From NCBI GenBank assembly GCA_947561395.2, contig OX387187.1, forward strand, positions 30,051,829 through 30,115,828: a stretch of 64,000 nt of DNA, given 5' to 3'. How positions within the stretch are numbered: position 1 is the stretch's first letter; each line of letters begins with the position of its first letter. This stretch comes from Buxus sempervirens (Eukaryota; Streptophyta; Magnoliopsida; Buxales; Buxaceae). The notes under the pieces were generated by a model. It was given only the letters and a program-made list of their open reading frames with translations. It did no database searches and was not told the DNA's origin. Both the position numbers and the translations under genes were made by a program. Below, one piece after another: positions 1-10,762 of this stretch.

Positions 1-1459
1 GCCAAGAGATGGAGGGAGACAGCCTCTCAGGTTAGGCCACCTATGCTAGAACAGGAAATGATTTCCACATTCATCAGTACCTTGGGTCAACCATTCTATA
101 GCCATCTAGTGGGTCAGACCACCACGAATTTTGCTGCCTTGGTTCAAGTGGCTGACCGAATTGAAGACGGGATCAGAACAGGTAAAATCATTGACCACTC
201 TCCCATGGTTAGTCAGCAGGACCCTAACCTGAAGAAAGGAAACGGGATGAAGAGGAATGGGAACAAGAAAGAAGGGGAGGTGAACATGGTACAGCCACCA
301 TCTGGCCCAAACAAGCCCATACAAATCAACATACCTGCTCATTTTCCTACTCCACCTGCTCCATCTATCCAGGCCCCCATGAGGGTTAATGTTCCAGCAG
401 CACCTTCAGACCAAAAAAGGGTTTTTACTAAGGAGGAGAAGGATGCCTATTTTGCAGCCAGGAGAAATAGGGTTTTCACCCCTATTCCAATGACTCATTC
501 TCAGTTGCTGCCCACTTTATTGCAGGCAGGGTATATCACTTTAAGAGAGCCCAATCCGAATGCATCTAAGGGGAGAAATTATGACCCCTCTACCACTTGT
601 GATTTCCATATGGGTGAACATGGGCACCCTACTGACAAGTGCTGGCCTTTGAAGCATGCCATTCAGGATTTATTAGACCAGAATACCCTGTCTTTCAATA
701 CAGGGGCTCCTAATCCTTCATGGGCTGATATTGGACAAAACCCGCTACCCCAGCATCATGGGGCAGGCCCGTCTAATGTCATAGGGGTCATCTCCTCTGA
801 CAAAATAACCTTTGACCCATCTCAATTGATTGCTCCTATAGGGACAACGGTCAAAGTGTATTTTGACAGAAGAAATGAAGACAAGGAAATAAATATGGTT
901 TCAAAAGGAAATGATAGTGCTGCAAAGAACATTAGCTCATCTTTGGACCGGGTCTCGTCTCTCATGGCCCAAATGAACATTGCAAAACCACCTTTGGTTA
1001 TCAATTGCAATCCATCTACTTTTACTCCATCCATTCTGTCTAAGCCACCATTGGTCATAAATTGTGACCCCCTTAGTGCATCAGTCACTTCGGCAACCCC
1101 TCAACCAAAACAAATTCCTCCCTTGGTTGTTAATGTTCCTATTACTCAGACTTCCATAGCCAAGTCCAAACTTCCCCCATTAGTGGTGAATGTCCCTAAG
1201 CCTTCCTACACTGAATCGGCTGTACCATGGAACTATAGTGAAGCATTTACTACTACATTCCCTGCAGCTGAAAGCAAGGAAGAAGTGAACCTCATGACAA
1301 GGTCAGGAAAAGGTATAGGGGAGGAAGAAAAACAGAAAGAAGTGGGAAAAGAAAAGAAAGAAGAAGAGAAAAGTAAAGGAAAGGCCAAGGTAGGGGAATA
1401 TGCCCCTCAGGTAGTTGACAGTGATGCTGCTGAACTCATTAAGATCATAAAAAAGAGTG
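1..1459 (+). pseudogene. gag: gag (C-terminal part) of element A
   Basis: The frame is open from base 1. It begins inside the retrotransposon gag domain (AKRWRETASQ... GQTTTNFAALVQVADRIEDG) and continues through a Pro-rich linker. A zinc-knuckle-like segment follows (CDFHMGEHGHPTDKC, near 595-640), then a repeated PPLVIN/PPLVVNVP pattern and a Lys/Glu-rich stretch ending in KKS. The protein would form the virus-like particle and bind element RNA. The frame is cut at 1459 by solo LTR S1, which adds a Val and a stop codon. The same sentence resumes at 4812, so gag and protease were one open frame before that insertion. Elements B and C carry the same blocks in the same order. Confidence 0.9.
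1455..1459. repeat. Target-site duplication GAGTG, left copy (solo LTR S1)
   Basis: GAGTG stands immediately before TGTAAGCACC and is repeated at 4812-4816 after the terminal CA. Removing the insert plus one copy restores the gag-pro frame, as seen uninterrupted at 36841 in element C. Confidence 0.95.
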
Positions 1460-1582
1460 TGTAAGCACCTCATTTTTGCGCTCCCAAAAAGCCAGAAATG
1501 CAGAACCCGGCTAAAAGGTCAAACCCTGAGGGGTGGAAAGTTGATCTTGTAATCAGATAAAATTTGGTCATCTTGCTTTATT

Positions 1583-2110
1583 TCATTGGATGAAGAATCT
1601 CGACACGGTTCCAACGCAACTGGGTTTGCAGGAATCGGAGTCCGGATAAAGGTTCTAAGGGCAGTCAAACTTGAGGGAAAGCCGAGAGTTGACTTTTCCT
1701 TGAATTCTGTGCCAAATGCCTTGATCTATGCCATTGGATAAAGAATCTTGACACGGTTCCAATGCAACTGGGTTTGCAGGAATCGGAGTCCGAATAAAGG
1801 TTCTAAGGGCAGTCAAACTTGAGGGAAAGCCGAGAGTTGACTTTTCCTTGAATTCCGTGACAAATGCCTTGATATATGCCATTGGATAAAGAATCTCGAC
1901 ATAGTTCCAACGCAACTGGGTTTGCAGGAATCGGAGTCCGGATGAAGGTTCTAAGGACAGTCAAACTTGAGGGAAAGCCGAGAGTTGACTTTTCCTCGAA
2001 ATCCGTGCCAAGTGCTTAGCCCCATGTCATTAAATAAAGGGCTCTGATACAAGTTCAACGCAATTGAGTTTGCTCAAATCGGAGTTCAGATGAGTGAGAT
2101 ATGAGCTGTC
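1583..2110 (+). repeat. Tandem ~147-bp repeats in U3 of S1
   Basis: Three good units and one degenerate unit. Each carries a block around GAATCTCGACACGGTTCC, then AATCGGAGTCCGGAT, then GTCAAACTTGAGGGAAAGCC and GAGTTGACTTTTCC. Each unit holds two TTGAC-type W-box cores, one per strand. S2 (17640-18110) and S3 (41010-41370) carry the homologous units inverted. Confidence 0.85.
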
Positions 2111-2327
2111 AAAGTTCCCGAGCAGCAAAGCCGAAAACTGCACACGTGGCGCAGAAGCTGCACACGTGGCAGCCAACGCAGCAAAATATCTCAGGGACTA
2201 AATCTTAAATATCCAAAGTTTAATAAAGATCCCAGGGACTAAACTGAAATTCGCAGGGACCAATTTGTAATTGTCAAAAAGTGTCGAATCGGTCAAGTCG
2301 AGGGCATTTTTGTAATTTCTCAACTTT

Positions 2328-2576
2328 TATCCGGTCATATATGCCGGATACACTGCCTACACTTCATATCCGGACATGAAGGCCGGATACATGAAGATAT
2401 TCGCGCGATTTTCGCGCCACTTGGCCGACAAATTCGCGGCGGCATTAAATTTCGAAATAATTAAAGCAGTATCCGGCCTGAGTTGCCGGATACAAATGAG
2501 AGCTAGTGTATCCAGCCTTCAAGGCCGGATAAGGGGGGGGGGGGCTTAATGTATCCGGCCTGAGTTGCCGGATACA
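2328..2576. repeat. TATCCGGC palindrome cluster upstream of the S1 TATA box
   Basis: About five imperfect palindromes of the form TATCCGGC, 6-7 bases, GCCGGATACA, the last ending 10 bp before the TATA box. A run of twelve G interrupts the series near 2532. The same palindrome is the private motif of element C. Confidence 0.9.
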
Positions 2577-2586
2577 TTAGTTTTTC

Positions 2587-2594
2587 TATATAAA
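2587..2594 (+). promoter_or_regulatory. TATA box of solo LTR S1
   Basis: TATATAAA follows directly after the palindrome cluster. It is about 290 bp upstream of a GTAAGA splice donor (2883). This is the order expected of an LTR promoter followed by a leader exon. Confidence 0.7.
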
Positions 2595-3646
2595 CCAAAA
2601 CAGCAGCTCATTTCGGGGTTGGCTTTCATTTCTTCCTTTTCCTTGCTCTCTTCTCCCACCTACCCCCTTCGAATCCCACCCCTCTCAACCTCCTCAACCC
2701 TCTTTCACCTCCAAGTACAGATCAAAGCCACCCAAGCCTTTGCCTCCTTCTCCTTGTTCTTGTTCTTGTTCTTGTTGAAGCAAGGGAGAACCATTGCTGT
2801 TGCTAGGAAAAGGAGGAGTTCCAGCTCACTTTATTGCTGCAAGGAGGTGCTAATACACTGCAAAAAGGTTTTAAAACCTCAGGTAAGACTTCTCACCATC
2901 TTGTATTGAACATATGTTAAAATAAGCTTTTTCTGAATTTTTTCTGCCAAGTTGCTTTTACCTCTTTGCATGGGCTCATTCTCATGTCATCCTATGCCTG
3001 TATTTGCTATCTTTTCGTGTCATGAGGTCTTGCACCACGTAGGAGTCCGCGTAGGCCCTGTTTGCTAGGCATTAGATTCTTTAAATTAGTGTTTTTACCA
3101 TTTTTATGGCTGATTTGAGGAGGGGGTTATGTCCCCTCATGTTTGAAGGTCTCTTGTACCCCATGGAAATCCCCCTTCTCCTTCCTTTCTCTAAGTTTTT
3201 TTTTACTGCTTAAGCATGAAGTATTTAATTCCAAGTCTTGCTAGATTTCGTAGGAAGCATGCTTGATTGTTCATTTCCTCTTCTCATGCTTATCTGTTGT
3301 GCCGTTATTTAGGTTTTTTGTGTTCAGTTGTCATAGGAATACAAAGCATGCTCCATCCTCCCTTAGATCTTGCTGTTTGCTTTTGAGTGTATGCATGCAA
3401 GTATGTTCCTAGTACCCCCTGTCACCCCTCCATGCTGGACCATGTCAGGGGCTATAGGGAACAACAGTGGCCCCTAAGCCCCATTTGTTTTGCTAGAAAA
3501 GATCCAAGAGGAGAAGCCAAATGTGGCTTCTCCCAAATCTGAACCAACGTGGGCCCTCACAGGGGCCCACGAGACCTCTAAGACCCTCTTGGGAGCCCCT
3601 GGGATCAATCCCGAAAGGCCAAAACCCAAAAAAGGCCATTCCAGGG

Positions 3647-3751
3647 TGATCCGGCAACTCAGGCCGGATCACCTGAGCCCTTAGCATATCTGGCCACCAA
3701 GGCTGGATAACCCACAGGCCCTGTGTATCCGGCTCCTCTGGCCGGATCACC
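3647..3751. repeat. Second, GATCCGGC-type palindrome cluster of S1
   Basis: Three units (GATCCGGC...GCCGGATC, TATCTGGC...GCTGGATA, TATCCGGC...GCCGGATC) lie about 1 kb downstream of the TATA box, in the transcribed half of the LTR. S2 and S3 have a different palindrome (GGCGCTCACC) at this relative position. Confidence 0.85.
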
Positions 3752-3889
3752 TGTAGACCACTGAAATATGATTTTCTGCATATTCTGTTGTCTTGTTGCA
3801 TTTTTGAGTGATTTGAACCTAAACCAGACGAACCAGTAGGGTTTCCGGGCCACCCGGAAACCCAACTTGGGACTTGGACCAACCGATCC

Positions 3890-4520
3890 AACTTGGCTCA
3901 CTAGTGGGCCTTCCAACGGGGCCCACCAAGCCCAATAAACACTAAGGCATGCAACTAAGCAAGATTAAGTGAAATCAACCAATCTAATTGGATGGGCCAA
4001 ACCCAATGCGGCCCACCCGTACCTTGATGTGTGAACTGATGCATAAACTGTGTGGTCTGGCCGAGACCAAGGGCTAGGGCCTGTCGGGCCCGCCAAAGCC
4101 CGCCAACCAAACCGAGTTAGGGTGCAAGCCCTAAACTCCAAATAATTGGGCTTTCCAAACCCAAAGCCTAGATCATGGGCCCCAAGCCCAGTGACTAGCC
4201 CACCTTGACACAATTAAAAAGATAAGAGATGCAAAATCACTTGGCCACCATGTGGGCCCACCTAAGGGGCCCACGAACCAATCCGGCCCACCATTTGCAT
4301 GAAAGCCACTAAAGCTCCTAACTTGAACCTTAATGAAAACAAACTCATTTTCCTAAGCCCACAGGGCCTCCTAGGGTTAGACAGAGGCCCACCAAGGGCA
4401 CACGGGCCAACCTAAGCCCAACAAGGATACCGTGGGCCTTCCAACGGGGCCCACCCAAACAGACCCAGATCACTTAAGTTAAGAAAAAATAAAATCAACT
4501 AAAGGGACCCACACCACTCA
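3890..4520 (+). other. GGCCCA/TGGGCC-rich stretch of S1
   Basis: Dense GGGCCCACC, TGGGCC and AAGCCCA motifs without a convincing open frame. The same block is inverted in S2 (about 15470-16080) and S3 (about 39160-39760). TGGGCC/T resembles plant site II promoter elements, but here it lies downstream of the TATA box. Confidence 0.6.
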
Positions 4521-4811
4521 GGTGGTCCCACCAAGACCCAACAAAAATGCATGCGGGATTAGGAATCGGGTGAGAACCAAAATAGGAAAAGCTGACTCAA
4601 ATCAGGGAACCCACGGGACCCGTCATCCGACGGGGTGGATTAGGGTGTCTACGGACTTCCCCAGCCGACAACCGAGAACCAACCTTAGAATCTCAAGCCA
4701 CACACCCAAAGCCCTAAATAGACAAGATTAGGCACCCAGGTGTCCGCCTGCACCCCATCAAGTGGTGGCGACTCCGAACTTACCCCGTGCCGCGTTTCCC
4801 ACGCGCGCACA

Positions 4812-4816
4812 GAGTG
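4812..4816. repeat. Target-site duplication GAGTG, right copy (S1)
   Basis: Second copy of the 5-bp duplication flanking S1. It encodes part of the restored KKSEFN junction. Confidence 0.95.
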
Positions 4817-6264
4817 AATTCAATGTTGTTGAGCAGTTAAATAAAGTCCCTGACCAGATCTCAATACTGGGTTTATTGTTGAATTCTGAAAAACATAGAG
4901 AATCTCTATTAAGGGTACTTCAGGGGGCCCATGTGCCTAAAAATATTGAACCAGACCAACTAGGCCGGATGGTTGGGCAAATTTTATCCCATAATGTTAT
5001 AACCTTTTCTGAGACTGAAATCAGCCCATCAGGGTACCATCATGTTGATCCTTTGCACATAGCGGTGCTTAGTAAGGGTTGCATGATAGCCCGGGTCTTG
5101 ATTGATAATGGGTCGGCTCTGAATGTCTGCCCATTCATAACCTTTGTTAAGCTCGGTCTGGAGGAAAATAAAATTAAACAAAATGGAAGAATCATAAGAG
5201 CCTTTGATAGCTTTAAGACACACTCCCTAGGGGAGGTTGAACTGCCGGTCACAATTGGACCGTATATTTTTAACATCACATTTGAGGTGATGGATATACC
5301 TGCAGCCTTCAACCTACTCCTAGGAAGGCCGTGGATTCATACAGCTAGGGCTATACCATCTACCCTCCACCAGAGAGTTAAGTATATAAAAGGGCAAAAG
5401 GTTATTACTGTCCTGGCTGAGAGCTTGGCTCCTCCCATGTGGTCCCCTGATGTACCCTTTATAAACATGGAGATGACTGCGGACAAGTTGACATTTCACT
5501 CTTTTCAATTTGAAACTGTCAATTTTATACCTGTAGGGCATCAGGAAAAAGAAGGAAAGATGACCTGTGCTGAGAAGATGGTCAAGAAAATGATGGGAAA
5601 GTACAATTTCCACCGTGGAAAAGGTCTAGGGGTTAACTAGCAAGGAAGAATAGAACCGGTAAAGGCTAAGAAGCTGGTTCACAGAGCAGGACTGGGGTCC
5701 AGGTCAAGAGTTTGGAAGGGCCAGAAGCAGGAAAGAGGCATGAAATTCCCTCACATTAGGGAGACTTTTCCAAAGCTTTCTCATAAGATTCAGCTGTCTC
5801 CTCCTCAGGATCAGTCCAAACCACCATACTATAATGTCAATCCTTTTCAAAAGCCTTATGTCCCTACCTTGCAACCATATGTTCCACCTCCACCTACCCA
5901 AGCATTGGTTGAGCCTGAACCACAGGCAGAACAGGAGCAAGATTTTTCTGAGGACATCGGAGCCTTTTTTGCCATGACAGAAGGCAACAAAGAAGGAGCA
6001 GAGGAGCTACCTTTTATTGATTGGGCTGCAATACAGGTTCCATCTGGGACCAGCCCTATAGAAGAAGCAGGCGATGCAACTCACCCAGTATTGGTGATTT
6101 CTGATGCGGATCCTGAGCTTAAGGAGCAGGCTTGTATCCCTGCCCCAGATTCTTTTATCCTGAATAATTGGGAGGAAACTCCCCTTACTTTTGAAGCTGC
6201 GTTTGTTTGGCAAATAGACACGACTTCCAAAAAAAACTCCATTAGTGGAAGGCCCTTTTCCTGA
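4812..6264 (+). pseudogene. pro: Protease and linker part of gag-pro, element A
   Basis: The frame resumes after S1 with SEFNVVEQLNKVPDQISILG. The retropepsin-like active site is VLIDNGSALNV (about 5095-5130) and the flap-end motif is LLGRPWIH (about 5318). A G-patch-like tail with KKMMGKYNFHRGKGLG lies at about 5580-5635. An in-frame TAG at 5638-5640 replaces a Leu codon that is intact in element C, and the frame then continues to 6264. Past the stop are a Pro-rich segment and an acidic segment ending at SKKNSISG. The 3' end contains a run of eight A (6229-6236) at which the pol frame overlaps in +1 register. The protease would cleave the gag-pol precursor. Confidence 0.88.
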
Positions 6265-8087
6265 AGGTTTTACTGAGCCTTCGTCTTCAGGAAAAGACTT
6301 TTTAGAAGGCTCTCAAAAAACACAAAAAGATTTTTCAATTTTTTTATAGAAAAGATAAATTTTTCAAAAAGGTCCAAACCATTTATGAACCATATAAGCA
6401 AACGGAATTGGATCGGGTTGAGTATGACTTCGACCTCGAGCTTGACTTTGACCTAATGGGGGTTGAAGAAGAGACTGAGGACGAAGAAGACGACCCTCCA
6501 AGAAAAATCACATATCAATTAGAGCATCATGAAAAGGGGGTCCAACCCAATATTGAAGAGACCATATCTGTGAACCTAGGGATCGAAGAGGACCCACAAA
6601 TAGTGAAGATTGGGGTATGCTTATCTAAGGTACAGCGTGATGAAATGATACGATTCCTAGCTGATTATAAAGATGTGTTTGCTTGGTTCTATCGAGATAT
6701 GCCTGGATTAGACACAGACATGGTTGTGCATAGGCTACCAATTCTGCCAGATGTTAAGCCAGTTAAGCAGAAGCTGAGAAGGTTAAAACCTGAATGGACA
6801 CTGAAGGTCAAAGATGAAGTGGTTAAGCAATTCCAAGCCGGATTCTTGGCGGTCTCCACGTACCCTGAATGGCTTGCAAATATAGTACCAGTGCCAAAGA
6901 AGGATGGGAAAGTCAGGATGTGTGTAGACTATAGAAACTTGAATAAGGCAAGCCCAAAAGATGATTTTCCACTTCCACACATAGACATATTAGTAGACAA
7001 CACTGCAGTACATAGCCTGTTCTCATTCATGGATGGCTTTTCAGAGTACAATCAGATTAAGATGGCTAAGGAAGATCAAGAGAAGACAGCCTTCATTACA
7101 CCTTGGGGTACCTTCCACTACACTGTCATGCCATTTGGGCTTAAGAATGCAGGGGCAACCTACCAGCGGGCTATGACAGCTTTGTTCCATGATATGATCT
7201 ATAAGGAGATGGAGGTTTATGTAGATGATATGATAGCCAAATCATGTAAAGAAGAAGACCATTTGATTAACTTGAAGAAGGTATTTAACAGACTTAGGAA
7301 ATACAGTTTAAGGCTTAACCCTGCAAAATGTGTCTTTGGGGCTACATCAGGAAAATTGTTGGGATTTATTGTAAGCAGAAAAGGAATTGAGATTGACCCA
7401 GCCAAAGCTAAAGCAATCATTGAAATGCCATCACCTAGAACAGAGAAGGAGGTTCGGGGTTTCCTTGGAAGGATTCAATACATAAGCCGGTTCATAGCAC
7501 AGCTCACTGCTATCTGTGAACCAATTTTCAAACTTCTAAGAAAGAATAACCCGACGGTCTGGAATGATGATTGCCAAGAAGCCTTTGACACAATAAAGGA
7601 GTATCTATTGAACCCACCTGTGCTAGTGCCACCAACCCCAGGAAGACCATTGATCTTATACTTGTCACTTTTGGAAATGTCAATGGGATGTGTTTTAGGG
7701 CAGCATGATGAGACAGGAAGAAAGGAAAGGGCGATTTACTACCTAAGCAAGAAGTTCACAGAATATGAAGCAAAGTATTCCCCTTTGGAAAAGACTTGTT
7801 GTGCTTTAGTATGGGCAACCCAAAGACTGAGACACTATTTCCTTAGTCATTCTACCTTTTTGATATCTCGAATGGATCCTTTGAAGTGCTTATTTGAAAA
7901 ACCGGCTTTAACTGGCAGAACAGCAAAGTGGCAGTTGTTACTATCTGAATTTGACCTCACCTATATCACGCAGAAAGCCATTAAGGGTCAAGCCATTGCT
8001 GATCACTTAGCTGCACATCCTCTACCGGAATACCAACCCTTAAAGACCAATTTTCCTGATGAAGAAATACTGTTCACAGAAGAGTAG
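6265..8087 (+). pseudogene. pol: pol part 1: reverse transcriptase and first RNase H, element A
   Basis: The long frame is open from about 6375, and the first ATG at 6408 is internal. The N-terminal acidic region is followed by the RT signatures KPVKQKLRRLKPEW, KDGKVRMCVDYRNLNKASPKDDFPLPHID, SFMDGFSEYNQI, MPFGLKNAGATYQRAM and the catalytic YVDDM (about 7217-7231). The first RNase H follows (YYLSKKFTEYEAKYSPLEKTC). An in-frame TAG at 8085-8087 replaces a Glu codon that is present in element C. Between 6264 and 6400 a 1-nt insertion in a T-rich stretch disconnects this frame from the overlap at the A run. This part synthesises cDNA from element RNA. Confidence 0.92.
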
Positions 8088-9833
8088 GAGAATGAAAGCT
8101 CATGGCAAATGTTCTTTGATGGGGCCGCCAATATGAATGGAAATGGAATAGGGGCTGTTTTGGTTAAGCCAGATGGGTCACATATCCCAATCGCAGTAAA
8201 ATTGAGATTCCAGTGTACAAACAATATAGCAGAATATGAAGCATGCATAATTGGGTTACAAGCAGCCTTAGATCATGAAGTAGAGGAACTTAACGTATAT
8301 GGAGATTCGAGTCTTATCATCTTCCAAACAACTGGTGAATGGAAAACTAAGGATCACAAGTTGATCCCCTATCACCAGTATTTGGACGAAATAAGCACTA
8401 AGTTTACTCGAATTTCCTTTAATTATATGCCAAGGGCCAAGAACCAATTCGCAGATGCTTTAGCAACATTGGCTTCAATGGTTAGTATGCCAGAAAGTGT
8501 TGATATTAAACCACTAGAGATTGAAGTCAGGGATGAACCTGCTTATTGCCTTGTTCTAGAAGGGGCATCAGAGGAAGAAGAACCATGGTTTCAAAACATT
8601 AAGAATTTCCTAAATGATCGGAGTTTACCTGAAAATGTTACTTCTACAGAGAAAAGAATAATACAGAGGTTGGCAGGACAGTTCTTACTAAGTGGTGGGC
8701 AGTTATACAAGAGATCACATAATGATATCCTACTTAGATGTGTTGCCAAGACTGAATCAGAAAGGTTAATTGATACGGTACATGGAGGAGTTTGTGGACC
8801 CCATATGAACGGACACATGCTTGCTAAGAAGATCCTGCGATTGGGATATTACTGGTCGACTATGGAACACGATTGCTATATACATGCCAAAAGGTGTCAT
8901 TTATGCCAAGTATATGCTGATAATAAGAATGCACCTCCAGGGGAATTACATAATATGACATCTCCATGGCCCTTTTCTATGTGGGGCATAGACGTCATTG
9001 GAATGATCTCTCCAAAGGCATTAAATGGACACAGATTTATACTGGTAGCAATCGATTATTTTACCAAGTGGGTAGAAGCAGCTTCATATGCAAACATCAC
9101 AAGTAGTCACGTTCTTAAGTTTGTAAAGCATAACATCATTTGTCGCTATGGCTTGCCAAGTGCTATAATATCAGACAATGCTTCGAACCTTAAGAACAAG
9201 GATATGAGGAAAATATGTGAACAGTTCCAGATTACCGATCATAAGTCAGCTCCTTATAGACCAAAGATGAATGGGGCAGTGGAAGCAGCAAATAAGAACA
9301 TAAAGAAGATCATTCAAAATATGGTAGTGAGTTTCAAAGATTGGCATGAAATGTTGCCACTTGCCTTACATGCCTACAGAACCTCAATTCGGACTTCTAC
9401 AGGGGCAACCCCATATTCCCTCGTCTATGGAATGGAAGCAGTATTACCAGTAGAAGTGGAAATACCTTCACTAAGAGTGCTAATGGAAGTTGAATTAGAA
9501 GAAGCTGAATGGATCCAGTCAAGACATGATCAACTCAATTTAATAGAAGAAAAGCATTTGAAGGCGCTTTCTCATGGCCAATTGTATCAGAAGAGGATGG
9601 CCAGGGCTTACAATAAGAAGGTAAAGCCCAGAACTTTCCAAGAAGGAAATTTGGTATTAAAGAAGATCTTACCCTTTTTGGAAGACCCACGTGGAAAATT
9701 CAAACCAAATTTGGAAGGGCCTTATGTTGTCAAGAAGGTCCTATCAGGAGGTGCTCTCATCTTAACAGAAATGGATGGGAAGGATTTTCCTGAGCCAATA
9801 AACTCTGATGAAGTAAAGAGATATTTTCCATGA
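8088..9833 (+). pseudogene. pol: pol part 2: second (archaeal-type) RNase H and integrase, element A
   Basis: Same frame as part 1, separated only by the TAG at 8085. The extra RNase H shows FFDGAANMNGNG, NIAEYEAC, YGDSSLI and FADALATLA, with the acidic catalytic residues in place. The integrase has an HHCC zinc finger (HGGVCGPHMNGH to CHLCQ, about 8783-8910) and the triad WGIDVIG, ISDNAS and NGAVEAANK. A conserved C-terminal tail follows (LKKILPFLEDP), with no chromodomain. The tandem RNase H arrangement is typical of the Tat lineage. Apart from the upstream stop this half is intact. Confidence 0.93.
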
Positions 9834-10762
9834 ATGAATATTACTAGGAAATGATCTGAGGCCATCTTTCCTTATTTCCTAAAATTTTTTATCCCTAGTC
9901 AAGCCAATTTGAGCCTGTTCGTCTTATTTGATAAACCTAAGCTGGACTTACAGTTTTATACTGGGGCAAAGCCAATAAGGGGCAAAAGCCAATAGGGGCA
10001 AAAAGAGAAAAAAATAAAGAAAAGAAAAATAATGGCAAATGAAAGCCAAATACAAGGAAAAAAGGGAAATGGGATTGAAATCATCATGACTGTAAGTCCG
10101 GTTGACCTATTTTCACACTTAGAAAATTTTGAGCCTTTAATATCTTTTATTTCATAAACCGAGCTTAGCCTTTGTTTTGTCCTATTTTTAAGCCCTCGGT
10201 GATTTTAGTATATTCATTCAAATATCAGAGTAATATTGGTGATGACGGAATACAGAAGCCAGCCCTAGTGAAAACCATAATTGGTGCTAAGGGCAGTAAG
10301 GGCATGGAAAAAAAAATCAATCAAATCAAAGGATTGAGTTGATCATGTGGTTCAAGTTGAAGACAGCATGAGCATAAGCAAGAGAGCAGATTAGCAAGAT
10401 TAACCATGAAGGAAAAGCCATTAGGGGATGATTCTAAGGGCCGTAGGATAGACAGATTTGATCTCTCCCCATTGATTGGGCCACCCTTTTCATTATGCAA
10501 CCTGATTTTAAATCCTTTGATTATATATGATTAAGTGCTGTGGACTAGTTTAAAAATAAAAAAAAAACTATACTTTTGGCCAGTGATGAGAAATCAAATA
10601 CTCTTCATAAAACTTTGGTTTTTACAAGCATCTGAGAATTCTGAGGCCAATAATATAAAACCTACTTTTGTATTAAAATCCTTTGTCTTTCCACTATTGG
10701 AGTTTACTTTTGTACAAAAGTATGGAAAAAAAAGAGAAGAAAAAAATGAATGATAAAAGAAT
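9834..10762 (+). other. Non-coding spacer after pol, element A
   Basis: No gene is visible. It contains a short GGGGCAAA-GCCAA repeat (about 9963-10010), A-rich tracts and blocks conserved at 44518-45464 in C. A shorter, rearranged version lies at 59720-60030 in D. It separates convergently transcribed pol and the first antisense gene, so both 3' ends probably lie here. Confidence 0.6.

Larger units (their letters stand above)
1460..4811 (+). mobile_element. Solo LTR S1 (3.35 kb LTR family, plus orientation)
   Basis: It begins TGTAAGCACC and ends GCGCGCACA, with a perfect 5-bp duplication. No internal LTR repeat, PBS, PPT or coding domain is present, so it is a single LTR left by recombination. 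Its ends and main blocks match S2 and S3 read on the minus strand. Internal parts are tandem 147-bp units (1583-2110), a palindrome cluster just upstream of a TATA box (2587-2594), a GTAAGA donor at 2883, a second palindrome cluster (3647-3751) and a GGCCCA-rich block (about 3890-4515). Open frames within it are short, and I do not regard them as genes. Confidence 0.92.

Noticed and set aside
2565-2909. 114-codon frame in S1 starting near the TATA box
   Set aside because: It starts before the TATA box, has no homologue in S2 or S3 and low-complexity Leu/Phe/Ser composition.
5040-5613. Minus-strand frames opposite protease, also at 37067-37615 and 38685-39112
   Set aside because: Shadows of gag-pro and of the S3 repeat, without splice signals or conservation beyond the sense frame.
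6229-6237. Canonical -1 slippery heptamer A AAA AAC at the gag-pro/pol junction
   Set aside because: It lies in the right zero frame, but the -1 frame meets TAG two codons later in A and D, while pol is open in +1 register.
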